NCBI GenBank assembly: GCA_014193315.1
Contig: BJHS01000007.1
Location: forward strand, 1 to 64,000
Origin: Verrucomicrobiota bacterium
GTDB lineage: Bacteria; Verrucomicrobiota; Verrucomicrobiia; Opitutales; UBA953
Length of the DNA: 64,000 nucleotides
Direction: 5' to 3'
The notes under the pieces are model-generated. The model was not told where the DNA came from. It made no database searches and was given only the letters and a program-made list of their open reading frames with translations. The translations under genes and the position numbers were made by a program. Positions 51,534 to 59,812 of this stretch are shown one piece after another (the first letter of the stretch is position 1; each line of letters begins with the position of its first letter).

Positions 51534-52412
51534 ATGCTACGCGTGTTTTTTCTCCTCCTCATTGGGTCCGGTTTGCCGCTGCGGGCCGACCAGGAGGAGC
51601 CGCACATCCTGATTCTTGGTGACAGCATCGCCTACAACTGCGGTTGGACGGTCTACGTGGAGTCCTGAATCAGGGCACAGCCCGGTCTGGCCCGGGTCAC
51701 GATCGTCAATGCGGCGCTCCCCGGCGAGACCGCCAGCGGTCTCTCCGAGCCTGGTCATGCCGGTGGTGCTTTCCTGCGGCCCGATGTGCATAAGCGGCTG
51801 GAGCGCGCCCTCGCCTTGTTCAAACCGACCTTGGTGTTGCTCTGCTACGGGATGAACGACGGGCTTTACCTTCCGTCCGACCCCGAACGCACGCGTGCCT
51901 TTCGCGAAGGGCAGTTGCGGCTGCATGCCGCCGGCGTGAAGGCGGGGGCCAAGGTGGTGCACGTCACGCCTCCGCTTTTTGGTCCAGACATGAAGGTGCC
52001 GCCGTTTTACGACGGCGTCCTGGAGACCTACGCCCAGTGGCTCGTGACGCAGCGCCCAGCGGGTTGGTTGGTCGTGGATGTTCGCCCGTCGCTGCGCGAG
52101 GCCGTCGCGGCGGCCAAGCGAGTTGACCCGCAGTTCGTCTATGCGAAGGACAACCTTCAGCCCGGTTCGGAAGGGCACCTCTTCATCGCCCAAGCGGTCT
52201 GGGCGCAGTTGGCGCCGATGATGCGCTGGAAGTCCGACGCCTCCATTGGCGATCGCGCGAAGTGGAGGTTGCTCCAGCAAAGCGCCATCGTCCTGAGGGA
52301 TGCTTGGGTGATGAAGATTGGGCACAAACGGCCCGGGGTTGCGGCGGGTATGGCCTTACCGCTGGCTTTTGCCCGTTCCGCCGCCCTTTTGAAGGAGTAT
52401 TTCAAGTCATAA
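51534..52412 (+). pseudogene. SGNH/GDSL hydrolase interrupted by an in-frame TGA
   Basis: From ATG 51534 the frame encodes a signal peptide (MLRVFFLLLIGSGLPLRA) and the SGNH block I (HILILGDSIAYN). A TGA at 51666-51668 (codon 45) cuts it. The very same frame then continues without any break to 52412, encoding VNAALPGETASGL, LLCYGMNDGLY (block III) and a C-terminal KDNLQPGSEGH block with a His of the usual catalytic type. Without the stop the product would be a normal exported SGNH esterase of 292 residues. The C-terminal part could restart at GTG 51786 but would lack the nucleophile Ser. It may be a recent nonsense mutation, CGA to TGA for example. Confidence 0.83.
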
Positions 52413-52420
52413 GGCCCCGC

Positions 52421-52443
52421 GGGAGGGGGGGAGGGAGGGGGGG
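52421..52443 (+). repeat. Long G-run, potential G-quadruplex
   Basis: 23 bases of G with three single A interruptions, just after the SGNH stop and 74 bases before pstS. It contains four runs of at least three Gs, so a G4 is possible on the plus strand and in RNA. An effect on pst transcription is unproven. Confidence 0.6.
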
Positions 52444-52487
52444 CTATTGCGTAAGTAACACGCTCCCGCCACGGAACTGTAACAATC

Positions 52488-52509
52488 GTCAGGCATGATG
52501 GTCTGGCAT
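52488..52509 (+). repeat. Imperfect direct repeat in the pstS leader
   Basis: GTCAGGCAT (52488-52496) and GTCTGGCAT (52501-52509) are two 9-base repeats with one difference, 13 bases apart, ending 7 bases before the pstS ATG. CATGAT at 52494-52499 could be a -10 box. A classical Pho box is not seen. Confidence 0.4.
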
Positions 52510-52516
52510 CCTTCTT

Positions 52517-53506
52517 ATGAACCACACCCTCCAATCCCTCGCCTTGCTCGTCTTCACCGCGGGCATCGCTTCCGCCCAGCAGGCCGCCGCCCCGGTCACC
52601 GTTGACGCCAAGTTGCCTGATTACGCCGTCGCTTCCGGTGTTTCCGGTAACCTCAACTCGGTCGGCTCCGACACGCTCAACAACCTGATGACTTTCTGGG
52701 CCGAGGGCTTCAAGGCCAAGTACCCCAACGTCAACACCCAGGTCGAAGGTAAGGGTTCGGGCACCGCTCCTCCCGCCCTGACCTCTGGCGCCGCCCAGGT
52801 CGGTCCGATGAGCCGTGAGATGAAGTCCTCCGAGTCCGCCAGCTTTGCCGGTAAGTTCGGTTACAAGCCCACCAAGATCCCCGTGGCGATCGATGCACTC
52901 GCCGTCTTTGTTCACAAGGACAACGACCTTAAGGGACTCTCCCTCTCCCAGGTCGACGGAATCTTCTCCTCGACCCGCAAGCGTGGCGGTCAGGACATCG
53001 CCACCTGGGGGCAGGTCGGTGCGTCCGGCGCCCTCGCCGGCAAGACCATCTCCGCCTTCGGCCGTAATTCCGCCTCCGGAACCTACGGCTTCTTCAAGGA
53101 CAACGCCTTGAAGAACGGTGACTACAAGAGCAGCGTGAAGGAACAGCCTGGTTCCTCTTCCGTGGTCCAGGGCGTCGCCGCCGACCTCGGTGCCGTCGGT
53201 TACTCCGGCATCGGTTACAAGACTTCCGGCGTCCGCGCGGTGCCGCTGACCATCAAGGACGGCGATGCCTTCATCGAGCCCAGCTACGAAAATTGCCTCA
53301 ATGGCACCTACCCTCTGGCCCGTTACCTGTATGTCTACGTGAACAAGGCCCCGGGCAAGGACATGGACAAGCTCACCAGCGAGTTCATCACCTTCGTCCT
53401 CTCCAAGCAGGGCCAGGAGGTCACGATCAAGGACGGCTACTACCCGCTCCCGGCGGACGTCGCTGCCGAAGGCCGTACCGCGCTCAAGTACTACAGCGCC
53501 GAATAA
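52517..53506 (+). CDS. pstS: Phosphate ABC importer substrate-binding protein
   Basis: The 329-residue protein has a signal peptide (cut near ASA-QQ) and the PstS fold: [57 protein letters not shown], then [12 protein letters not shown] and LGAVGYSG. These carry the phosphate-binding Ser/Thr/Arg positions. It captures inorganic phosphate in the periplasm. It heads the pstS-pstC-pstA-pstB-phoU operon, with a 137-base gap before pstC holding a long hairpin. There is no Shine-Dalgarno sequence (CTTCTT-ATG). Confidence 0.96.
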   Translation: MNHTLQSLALLVFTAGIASAQQAAAPVTVDAKLPDYAVASGVSGNLNSVGSDTLNNLMTFWAEGFKAKYPNVNTQVEGKGSGTAPPALTSGAAQVGPMSREMKSSESASFAGKFGYKPTKIPVAIDALAVFVHKDNDLKGLSLSQVDGIFSSTRKRGGQDIATWGQVGASGALAGKTISAFGRNSASGTYGFFKDNALKNGDYKSSVKEQPGSSSVVQGVAADLGAVGYSGIGYKTSGVRAVPLTIKDGDAFIEPSYENCLNGTYPLARYLYVYVNKAPGKDMDKLTSEFITFVLSKQGQEVTIKDGYYPLPADVAAEGRTALKYYSAE

Positions 53507-53519
53507 CTCTGGTCTCGAT

Positions 53520-53578
53520 ACCGCCGCCTTCGCCGCCACGCCCTCCGGGGTCGGTCAATCAAGTGCGAAGGCGGCGGT
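53520..53578 (+). terminator. Long hairpin between pstS and pstC (attenuator or mRNA-stabilising)
   Basis: ACCGCCGCCTTCGC (53520-53533) and GCGAAGGCGGCGGT (53565-53578) are perfect 14-base inverted repeats around a 31-base loop, beginning 13 bases after the pstS stop. No T-run follows directly, so it may slow transcription or protect pstS mRNA from 3' decay. This would raise pstS above the permease genes, as is common for binding proteins. Confidence 0.6.
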
Positions 53579-53619
53579 CTCGGGTCCACCGGGGGGGTCC
53601 CGCCTTCCCTTTTTAAGCT

Positions 53620-53641
53620 GAGCCGACACCGAGCCGACACC
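53620..53641 (+). repeat. Tandem 11-bp direct repeat before pstC
   Basis: GAGCCGACACC occurs twice with no gap (53620-53630 and 53631-53641), ending 2 bases before the pstC ATG. It could be a recent slippage duplication or a regulatory site. No Shine-Dalgarno sequence is present in this stretch. Confidence 0.65.
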
Positions 53642-53643
53642 CA

Positions 53644-55938
53644 ATGGACAAGATTGACAACCAATCGTCACCTGCCGACGCCGCCCGTTTTGACGTTCGG
53701 CCGATGACCTTGGCGGTCGATCGTTGGATGGGGCGGCTGATCCGCTTCGGTGGCATCGGGGTGGTCTTGGCGGTCTTTGGCATGCTGGCCTTCCTGATCT
53801 TCCAGATCTTCCCGTTGTTCGCCGGGGCCAAGGTCCAGTCCGTGGAGCCGCTGCTTTTCCCTGCGGGCGCGGTCGCTTTTGGCGAAGATGAGTATGGTGA
53901 GGTGCCTTTCGTCTGTCTGGCCGACGGTACCTTGCACTTCCAGGATTCCCGCACTGGCGCCAAGGTGCTCCAGTGGTCGCCGAACGTGGCCCCCCGCCGG
54001 GTCACCGCGGTCCGGTCTTACCCGCGCGATGGTCTGGTCCTGCTCGGGCTCTCGGATGGCGCGGTTCAAGAGGTTCGCGTGTCGTATCGTTTGGCCTACG
54101 ATGCCTCCGGTACCCGTCGTTCCGAGCCCGTGGTCAACGCGGCGGAGCCGTTGACGGTCGGGGACGGCGGTGCGCCTTGCCGCGATGTCTGGGCGGCGAA
54201 GAATAGCGGTGGGCGACTTTTTGTGGTCCGTCAGTCCCTCGCTGGCCGCGAGCACCTGACCGGGTTGCTCCTCGCTGAGCGCAAGGGCCTCGGGGGCAAG
54301 GTGCGCGTGACCCCTGGTCAGCCTTTTCCGATTGCCGCTGATACGGTCGACTTCGAGCAGGTGTTGGTGCCGACCACGGCCGACTCCTTGTTGCTGATAC
54401 GCCGCGACGGCGAGGTCCGGACTTATAACGAGGCTGGCGAGGGCTTCGCTTTCCTGCAATCGTTTCGTCCTTTCGCGGGGGCTGCTGACCCGCGGGTAAC
54501 TTCGGCGGGTCTGATTTTCGGTAATGTTTCCCTGGTCGTCACGGGGGCCGAGGGTCAGCAGCACGTCTGGTCGCTTTACCCTCAGTTGCAGCCGGACGGA
54601 ATGAGCTTGCGCCGATGGGGCCGTATCCATGAAGGCTCCGTCTTGCCCGGGGTGGGGCAGGGGGTCTACGCCGCCGAAGGCAATAAGTGCTACCTTGCCT
54701 TGGCGGGGGGGAAGTTGCGTCTGCATAACATGACGACGGGGTCGCTGCGCTGGGAAGGCGAGGCGGGCGCGCAGGGTTTCCGGCAGGTCGCTTTTGGTCG
54801 CAACTATGACCGCCTCGCGGCCTTGGATGACCAGGGCCGTCTCCTCCGCTGGAAGATCGAAGACCACCACCCGGAATCCTCGTGGGCGACCTACTTCGGG
54901 AAAATCTGGTACGAGGGTGCATCCGGCCCCGCCTACGAGTGGCAGTCCAGCGCCGGTTCCGATGAGTTTGAGGCGAAGTATTCGCTCGTCCCTTTGTTCT
55001 ACGGTACGGTCAAGGGGACCTTCTACGCCTTGCTCTTTGCGCTCCCGATCGCCTTAACCGCCGCGGTCTACGTTTCCCAGTTCCTTCGCCCTCAATTCCG
55101 CCAAGTGGTCAAGCCGGGGATGGAGATCATGGCCTCGCTGCCCTCCGTTGTCCTCGGGTTCCTCGCCGGGCTCTGGCTCGCCCCGTTGGTCGACCCGTGC
55201 CTGATCTCCCTGTTATGCGCCTTGGCCGCGCTGGCCCCGGCCGCGATCTTCGCCGGTTATGCTTGGTCTAAACTGCCGCAACGGGTGCGTCGACAGGTGG
55301 CGCCCGGCATGGAGTTCCTTTGGCTGGTACCCTTTGTCGCTGGGTGTGCTTGGCTTGCCTGGCAGGCCGGTCCTTTCGTCGAGGCCGCTTGTTTCACCGT
55401 GAAGGATGTCGGCACGGGCCTGCCGATTGCCGACTTCCGCGAGTGGTGGCGCCAGACGACCGGCCTGAGCTACGACTCCCGCAACTCGCTCGTGGTCGGC
55501 TTCGTCATGGGGTTCGCCGTGATCCCGATCGTCTTCACCATCGCCGAGGACGCCCTGTCGAACGTGCCGACTTCCCTCGTGTCGGGTTCCCTCGCGCTCG
55601 GCGCCAGCCGCTGGCAGACGGTCTGGAGCGTGGTCATCCCGACGGCCATCTCCGGGATCGTCTCCGCCGTCATGATCGGGTTCGGCCGTGCCATCGGCGA
55701 GACGATGATCGTCGTGATGGCCACGGGTAACACCGCGGTGATGGAGGCCAATCCCTTCAGCGGCATGCGGACGCTCTCCGCCAACATCGCGGTCGAGCTA
55801 CCCGAAGCCGCCATCGGCCATACCCATTACCGCGCGCTCTTCCTCGGGGCCTGTTGCCTTTTCCTCCTCACCTTCGTGATCAACACCCTTGCGGAGGTCC
55901 TCCGCCAGCGCCTCCGCGAGCGCTACAAAGTCGTCTAA
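53644..55938 (+). CDS. pstC: Phosphate ABC importer permease PstC with large periplasmic domain
   Basis: The 764-residue protein is more than twice the usual 320. One helix (about 33-58) is followed by a soluble region of nearly 380 residues (about 60-435) with beta-propeller-like repeats (FVCLADGTLHFQDSRTG, LVLLGLSDGAVQEVR, CYLALAGGKLRLHNMTTGSLRWE). The permease core (about 445-764) comes last, with EAA-loop-type GSLALGASRWQTVWSVVIPTAISGI. Long PstC forms also occur in some Proteobacteria. The domain may sense phosphate or hold PstS. pstA follows 3 bases later. Confidence 0.92.
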   Translation: MDKIDNQSSPADAARFDVRPMTLAVDRWMGRLIRFGGIGVVLAVFGMLAFLIFQIFPLFAGAKVQSVEPLLFPAGAVAFGEDEYGEVPFVCLADGTLHFQDSRTGAKVLQWSPNVAPRRVTAVRSYPRDGLVLLGLSDGAVQEVRVSYRLAYDASGTRRSEPVVNAAEPLTVGDGGAPCRDVWAAKNSGGRLFVVRQSLAGREHLTGLLLAERKGLGGKVRVTPGQPFPIAADTVDFEQVLVPTTADSLLLIRRDGEVRTYNEAGEGFAFLQSFRPFAGAADPRVTSAGLIFGNVSLVVTGAEGQQHVWSLYPQLQPDGMSLRRWGRIHEGSVLPGVGQGVYAAEGNKCYLALAGGKLRLHNMTTGSLRWEGEAGAQGFRQVAFGRNYDRLAALDDQGRLLRWKIEDHHPESSWATYFGKIWYEGASGPAYEWQSSAGSDEFEAKYSLVPLFYGTVKGTFYALLFALPIALTAAVYVSQFLRPQFRQVVKPGMEIMASLPSVVLGFLAGLWLAPLVDPCLISLLCALAALAPAAIFAGYAWSKLPQRVRRQVAPGMEFLWLVPFVAGCAWLAWQAGPFVEAACFTVKDVGTGLPIADFREWWRQTTGLSYDSRNSLVVGFVMGFAVIPIVFTIAEDALSNVPTSLVSGSLALGASRWQTVWSVVIPTAISGIVSAVMIGFGRAIGETMIVVMATGNTAVMEANPFSGMRTLSANIAVELPEAAIGHTHYRALFLGACCLFLLTFVINTLAEVLRQRLRERYKVV

Positions 55939-55941
55939 GCC

Positions 55942-57573
55942 ATGGCCCTTCCCGATCAAGACAGCGCCACCCCGCGCGGCGAACCCTGGGTCTGGTTTTC
56001 CAGCCTCGGGTTGATTGTCGGCCTGGTGATGGTGCTCGGCCTGTTGGGGCTCGTGCTCATGAACGGTCTTTCGGTGTTCTGGGCGCCCCCGGTCCCCGTC
56101 GTCCGGCTCGATGATGGTACGAGCCTCATCGGCCAATTGGCCCAGCGGCGGATCCGCCCGGGATCCCCGGCCTCCGCCCCTCGCTATGAACGGCAGTACC
56201 AGGTGGGTCTGCGCGAACTCAACGGGCATTCCTATGTCTGGGTCGACGAGTCGCGGGTGCGCGCGGAGGAATTTCCCGCCGACATCCTTGGGCTGGAACG
56301 CATGGAGAACGGGCCGGCTTTTGTCCGTCCCGTGCGTTTGACCCGAGCCGATGGCCGCGTGGTCGAGGCCGCCGATCCGGCTTTTGCCGAGGCGCTGGCC
56401 GCCGAGGTCGCCGCCGGCGCCGGGGTGCGGGAGCGGTTGACGGAGATCAATCGCGGCCGCATCGGCGAGGTCAACGCGGCGATGGAACAGACCCGGGTCG
56501 ACTTGCGCCGCGCCGAGGACCAGAAGACTCCCACCGAAGCCATTCGCCGCGCGATGACCGCGCTGGAAGCCCGTTACGCCACCCTGGGGTCCGAGGCGAA
56601 TCAGATCAAGGCGACGGGTGAGACCTCCAAGCTCCTGGCCCGCGAGGCCGGCGGGCGCGAGGTGGTCGTCCCGATGGCGCAAGTGGTGCGCGAGTGGTTC
56701 CCTAACCGGCTCGGCTTCGCCGATCGGCTGGGGCTTTTCTTCCGCCGCCTGGGCGAGTTCATCTTCGGTGAGCCGCGCGAGGCCAATACCGAAGGGGGGC
56801 TGATGCCCGCCATCTTCGGCACCCTCGTGATGACGGTGTTCATGAGTTTGCTGGTGACCCCGTTCGGCGTGATTGCGGCCATCTACCTCCGGGAATACGC
56901 CCAGCAAGGGTCGCTCCTGCGGATTGTTCGTATCAGCGTGAACAACCTCGCCGGCGTCCCGTCCATCGTCTTCGGCGTCTTCGGCCTAGGCTTCTTCGTC
57001 TACGTCCTCGGCGGCTCGATCGACCAGCTTTTCTTCTCCGATCAGCTCAAGTATAACAATAACACGCCGGTGTTCGGCACGGGTGGCCTGCTCTGGTGCT
57101 CCCTCACGTTGGCCTTGATGACCCTGCCCGTCGTGATCGTCGCCACCGAGGAGGCATTGGCCGCCGTGCCGCGTGGCATGCGCGAGGCTTCCCTCGCGAC
57201 CGGCGCCTCGAAGTGGCAGACCATCCGCGAGATTCTCCTCCCGGCCTCGGCCCCGGGGATCCTGACCGGCGTGATCCTGGCCATGGCCCGTGGCGCCGGT
57301 GAGGTCGCCCCGCTCATGCTCGTCGGCGTGGTCAAGCTTGCCCCGACCTTGCCGCTGGATGGGACCGCCCCCTTCCTGCACCTGGACCGAAAGTTCATGC
57401 ACCTCGGCTTCCATGTCTACGACCTCGGCTTCCAGTCGCCCGACTCCGATGCCGCTCGCCCCATGGTCTTCGCCACGACGTTGCTCCTCATCGTCCTGGT
57501 CGTCTGCCTCAACCTCGGCGCCATCACCATCCGCAACCGCCTGCGGGCCCGCTACAAGACCGCCTCCTTCTGA
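55942..57573 (+). CDS. pstA: Phosphate ABC importer permease PstA with extended N-terminal part
   Basis: The 543-residue protein is nearly twice the usual 280-300. A first helix (about 15-42) is followed by an extracytoplasmic insertion of about 240 residues. It includes a predicted coiled coil (about 155-215: [27 protein letters not shown]) and a [22 protein letters not shown] helix. The PstA permease core lies at about 285-543 ([50 protein letters not shown]). Both permeases are enlarged, so the extra domains probably pair with each other. pstB follows after 8 bases. Confidence 0.92.
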   Translation: MALPDQDSATPRGEPWVWFSSLGLIVGLVMVLGLLGLVLMNGLSVFWAPPVPVVRLDDGTSLIGQLAQRRIRPGSPASAPRYERQYQVGLRELNGHSYVWVDESRVRAEEFPADILGLERMENGPAFVRPVRLTRADGRVVEAADPAFAEALAAEVAAGAGVRERLTEINRGRIGEVNAAMEQTRVDLRRAEDQKTPTEAIRRAMTALEARYATLGSEANQIKATGETSKLLAREAGGREVVVPMAQVVREWFPNRLGFADRLGLFFRRLGEFIFGEPREANTEGGLMPAIFGTLVMTVFMSLLVTPFGVIAAIYLREYAQQGSLLRIVRISVNNLAGVPSIVFGVFGLGFFVYVLGGSIDQLFFSDQLKYNNNTPVFGTGGLLWCSLTLALMTLPVVIVATEEALAAVPRGMREASLATGASKWQTIREILLPASAPGILTGVILAMARGAGEVAPLMLVGVVKLAPTLPLDGTAPFLHLDRKFMHLGFHVYDLGFQSPDSDAARPMVFATTLLLIVLVVCLNLGAITIRNRLRARYKTASF

Positions 57574-57581
57574 TTTCCGCG

Positions 57582-58403
57582 ATGATCACCATGAATCCGC
57601 CCACCCCCTCCCGCATCCAAGTCCGCCCCGGCAACCCCAACGAGGGTCGCCAGGACTACATCAGCATCCGCGATTTCGGTTTCTGGTACGGGGACAAGAA
57701 GGCCCTCGACGCCATCTCGGTGGCGATCCCGGAGCGGCAGGTCGTGGCCTTCATCGGCCCTTCCGGTTGCGGTAAATCGACCCTCTTGCGTAACCTCAAT
57801 CGCATGAACGACCTGATCGATGGGATTCGGCATGAAGGCGAAATCACAATCAACGGTCGTTCGATCTACGATCCTGGCCTTGAAGTCATCTCGCTCCGCC
57901 GCCGCGTGGGCATGGTCTTTCAGAAGTCCAACCCGTTCCCCAAGTCGATCTTCGAGAATGTCGTCTACGCCCTCCGGGTCGTCGGCGTCAAGGATCGCGC
58001 CCTGCTCGAGGAGGCCTGCGAGACCTCCCTGCGCAAGGCCGCCCTCTGGGATGAGGTGAAGGATCGCCTCGAGGATAGCGCCCTGGGCCTGTCCGGGGGC
58101 CAGATGCAGCGCCTCTGCATCGCCCGCGCCATCGCCAATCGCCCGGAAATCCTGCTGATGGACGAGCCTTGTTCGGCCCTCGACCCGATCGCGACCGGCA
58201 AGATCGAGGAGCTCATCCATGAGCTCAAGGCCCAGTTCACCATCGTCATCGTGACCCACTCCATGCAGCAGGCCGCCCGCGTCTCGGACCGCACCGCGTT
58301 CTTCTACCTTGGCAAGTTGATCGAGTACGACAAGACCGAGAAGGTCTTCATGAACCCTTCGCAGGCACAGACCGAGGCCTACATCTCGGGCCGTTTCGGC
58401 TGA
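57582..58403 (+). CDS. pstB: Phosphate ABC importer ATPase
   Basis: The 273-residue ATPase has Walker [10 protein letters not shown] (59-67), [11 protein letters not shown] (Q-loop), LSGGQMQRL (signature), [12 protein letters not shown] (Walker B) and [13 protein letters not shown] (switch His). [11 protein letters not shown] and [13 protein letters not shown] are diagnostic of PstB. It energises phosphate uptake with PstA and PstC. The start may be 57582 (MITMNP) or 57591 (MNPPT). Confidence 0.97.
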   Translation: MITMNPPTPSRIQVRPGNPNEGRQDYISIRDFGFWYGDKKALDAISVAIPERQVVAFIGPSGCGKSTLLRNLNRMNDLIDGIRHEGEITINGRSIYDPGLEVISLRRRVGMVFQKSNPFPKSIFENVVYALRVVGVKDRALLEEACETSLRKAALWDEVKDRLEDSALGLSGGQMQRLCIARAIANRPEILLMDEPCSALDPIATGKIEELIHELKAQFTIVIVTHSMQQAARVSDRTAFFYLGKLIEYDKTEKVFMNPSQAQTEAYISGRFG

Positions 58404-58416
58404 TTTTAAAACCCAC

Positions 58417-59076
58417 ATGACCATGCAACGTTTCTTCCACGACGAACTCCGCCAACTCCGGGACGACCTCATCCTGATGGGGGAGCGTTCCCTGGACATG
58501 ACCCGACTCGTGCTCCGCGCCGTCGAGGCCCGCGACGACGCCCTCGCGCTCCAGGTCCGCGGTATGGATGACCGCGTCGACGAGCTCGAGAAGCGCGTCG
58601 ACCGCGAGATCATGCGCTACCTGACCCTCTTCGGCCCGATGGGCAGTGATGTGCGGCTCCTCCTTGCCGCCCGCGATATCGGCCATGACCTCGAGCGTAT
58701 CGCCGACGAAGCCTCGGTCATCGCCAAGCGGTCCCTCGTCATCTCGGAGCGCGGCCCGCTCAAGGACCTCCTCCATGTGCCCGAGGAGGGCATCATCGCC
58801 TGCGAGGTGCTCCGGTTGGCCCTGGACAGCTTCATCGAGGGCGACCTCGCTAAGGCCCGTTTGGTGCTCGAACGCGACGCCGAGATCGATGCCCTGAACC
58901 GTCGGAACTACGAGCAACTCTTCGGCAAGTCCGGCGACGCCGCCAAGGTGTCGGCCTCCCACGTGGAGCTGATCTTCATCTCCAAGGCCCTCGAGCGCAT
59001 CGGCGACCATTCGAAGAACATCGCCGAGCAGGTGATCTTCCTGCTTTCCGGCGAGGACGTCCGCCACGCCCGCTGA
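58417..59076 (+). CDS. phoU: Phosphate-specific transport accessory protein PhoU
   Basis: The 219-residue helical protein has two PhoU repeats: FFHDELRQLRDDLILMGERSLDMTRLVLRAV, GPMGSDVRLLLAARDIGHDLERIADEA, and the second FISKALERIGDHSKNIAEQVIFL with ERxxDH metal-type motifs. PhoU damps Pst uptake and PhoR signalling at high phosphate. It closes the pst operon. No phoB/phoR is nearby. A hairpin follows 9 bases after its stop. Confidence 0.96.
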   Translation: MTMQRFFHDELRQLRDDLILMGERSLDMTRLVLRAVEARDDALALQVRGMDDRVDELEKRVDREIMRYLTLFGPMGSDVRLLLAARDIGHDLERIADEASVIAKRSLVISERGPLKDLLHVPEEGIIACEVLRLALDSFIEGDLAKARLVLERDAEIDALNRRNYEQLFGKSGDAAKVSASHVELIFISKALERIGDHSKNIAEQVIFLLSGEDVRHAR

Positions 59077-59081
59077 CCTGT

Positions 59082-59120
59082 CCGCAGGAAAGTCTCCCTT
59101 GTCGGGGGGCTTTCCTGTGG
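59082..59120. repeat. Hairpin after phoU
   Basis: CAGGAAAG (59085-59092) and CTTTCCTG (59110-59117) are perfect inverted repeats, extended by three more pairs including one G-T. There is no T-run. It could end or process the pst transcript, and it overlaps the next promoter. Confidence 0.5.
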
Positions 59121-59126
59121 TATGAT
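59099..59126 (+). promoter_or_regulatory. Promoter of the holin-family gene, predicted leaderless
   Basis: TTGTCG (59099-59104) and TATGAT (59121-59126) lie 16 bases apart and match the sigma-70 boxes at 4 and 5 of 6 positions. The expected transcription start coincides with the ATG at 59133, so the mRNA would have no 5' leader. Confidence 0.5.
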
Positions 59127-59132
59127 GCGGGG

Positions 59133-59582
59133 ATGGAAGTCTCACGTCGTCTCGGTGTCCTGGTCCTCGAATGGGCGTCCCTAGCCCTGGGGGTGTTCCT
59201 GGCCGGCCACTTCCATTTCCTCACCTATGCCGACCCGGTCACCTTGGCGGTCGTGGCGGTCGTGCTCGGGCTTTTCAATTCCTTCCTGCGTCCGTTCCTG
59301 CTGGCAATCTTCATGATTGTCTCGATTCCGATCCTCATCATCACGCTTGGCCTCGGCGCCTATCTGGTGCTCTTCGCCACCAACGGGGCCATCCTCGCCT
59401 TGACGGCCAGCCTCGTGAAGGACCTGCACCTGAACAATTGGGTCATGGCGACCCTGACGATCTCCATCACTTCATGGATGATTTCCTCCGCGGTCGGCAT
59501 CGACCAGCTCAAGCCGCTACGCCGGGCCAACGAAGCCAAGGCCAACGCCCAGAAGGCCAAGGAAGACGCCATCGACATCTGA
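59133..59582 (+). CDS. Phage holin-family (4TM) membrane protein
   Basis: The 149-residue protein has four helices (near 8-30, 36-55, 57-82, 93-120) and the family pattern LVLEWASLALGVFLAGHFHFLTYADPVTLAVVAVVLGLFNSFLRPFL, with the NxxxRP stretch. The family name comes from a mycobacteriophage holin, but these proteins are widespread on bacterial chromosomes and no phage genes are nearby, so it is not a lysis protein here. The C-terminus is a Lys/Ala/Glu helix (KANAQKAKEDAIDI). Confidence 0.87.
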   Translation: MEVSRRLGVLVLEWASLALGVFLAGHFHFLTYADPVTLAVVAVVLGLFNSFLRPFLLAIFMIVSIPILIITLGLGAYLVLFATNGAILALTASLVKDLHLNNWVMATLTISITSWMISSAVGIDQLKPLRRANEAKANAQKAKEDAIDI

Positions 59583-59604
59583 GGCGAGCGGGGCGGTCGT
59601 TTAA

Positions 59605-59690
59605 GGTGGCGGGAGGCAGCTCCGGGTGGCTGGTGGCAGGTACGCAAGCAGGGTAGGGTGAGATATTCGTTACGCCTGCCACCCGCCACC
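59605..59690. repeat. Palindromic intergenic element (REP/MITE-like)
   Basis: GGTGGCGGGAGGCAG (59605-59619) and CTGCCACCCGCCACC (59676-59690) match at 14 of 15 inverted positions. Inside, GGTGGCAGG (59632-59640) pairs with CCTGCCACC (59675-59683). The same GGTGGC words recur in the outer part. The structure stands out from other intergenic DNA here. It has no coding capacity. Confidence 0.6.
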
Positions 59691-59812
59691 AGAGGCCGCC
59701 AACTGCCACCCGTATCTTTTGGATTCTCTGGCCCTCTGGTCCTCGTGCCCTCCGGCCCTTTCACTCAGTCTTGCCAATCCGCCGGGAGTCCTTTGCGTGG
59801 GGACTCCACGCC

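Noticed and set aside
51666-51700. Selenocysteine at the TGA of the SGNH gene
   Set aside because: A 5-bp hairpin with GGTCTGG follows, slightly like a bacterial SECIS, but the family has no cysteine at this site, and the loop and spacing are only a rough fit.
52471-52499. Pho box before pstS
   Set aside because: CTGTAAC resembles one half-site, but the second half at the required 11-base spacing does not match.
59133-59582. Prophage remnant indicated by a holin-family gene
   Set aside because: No other phage genes, integrase or attachment sites are near; this family is common on chromosomes.
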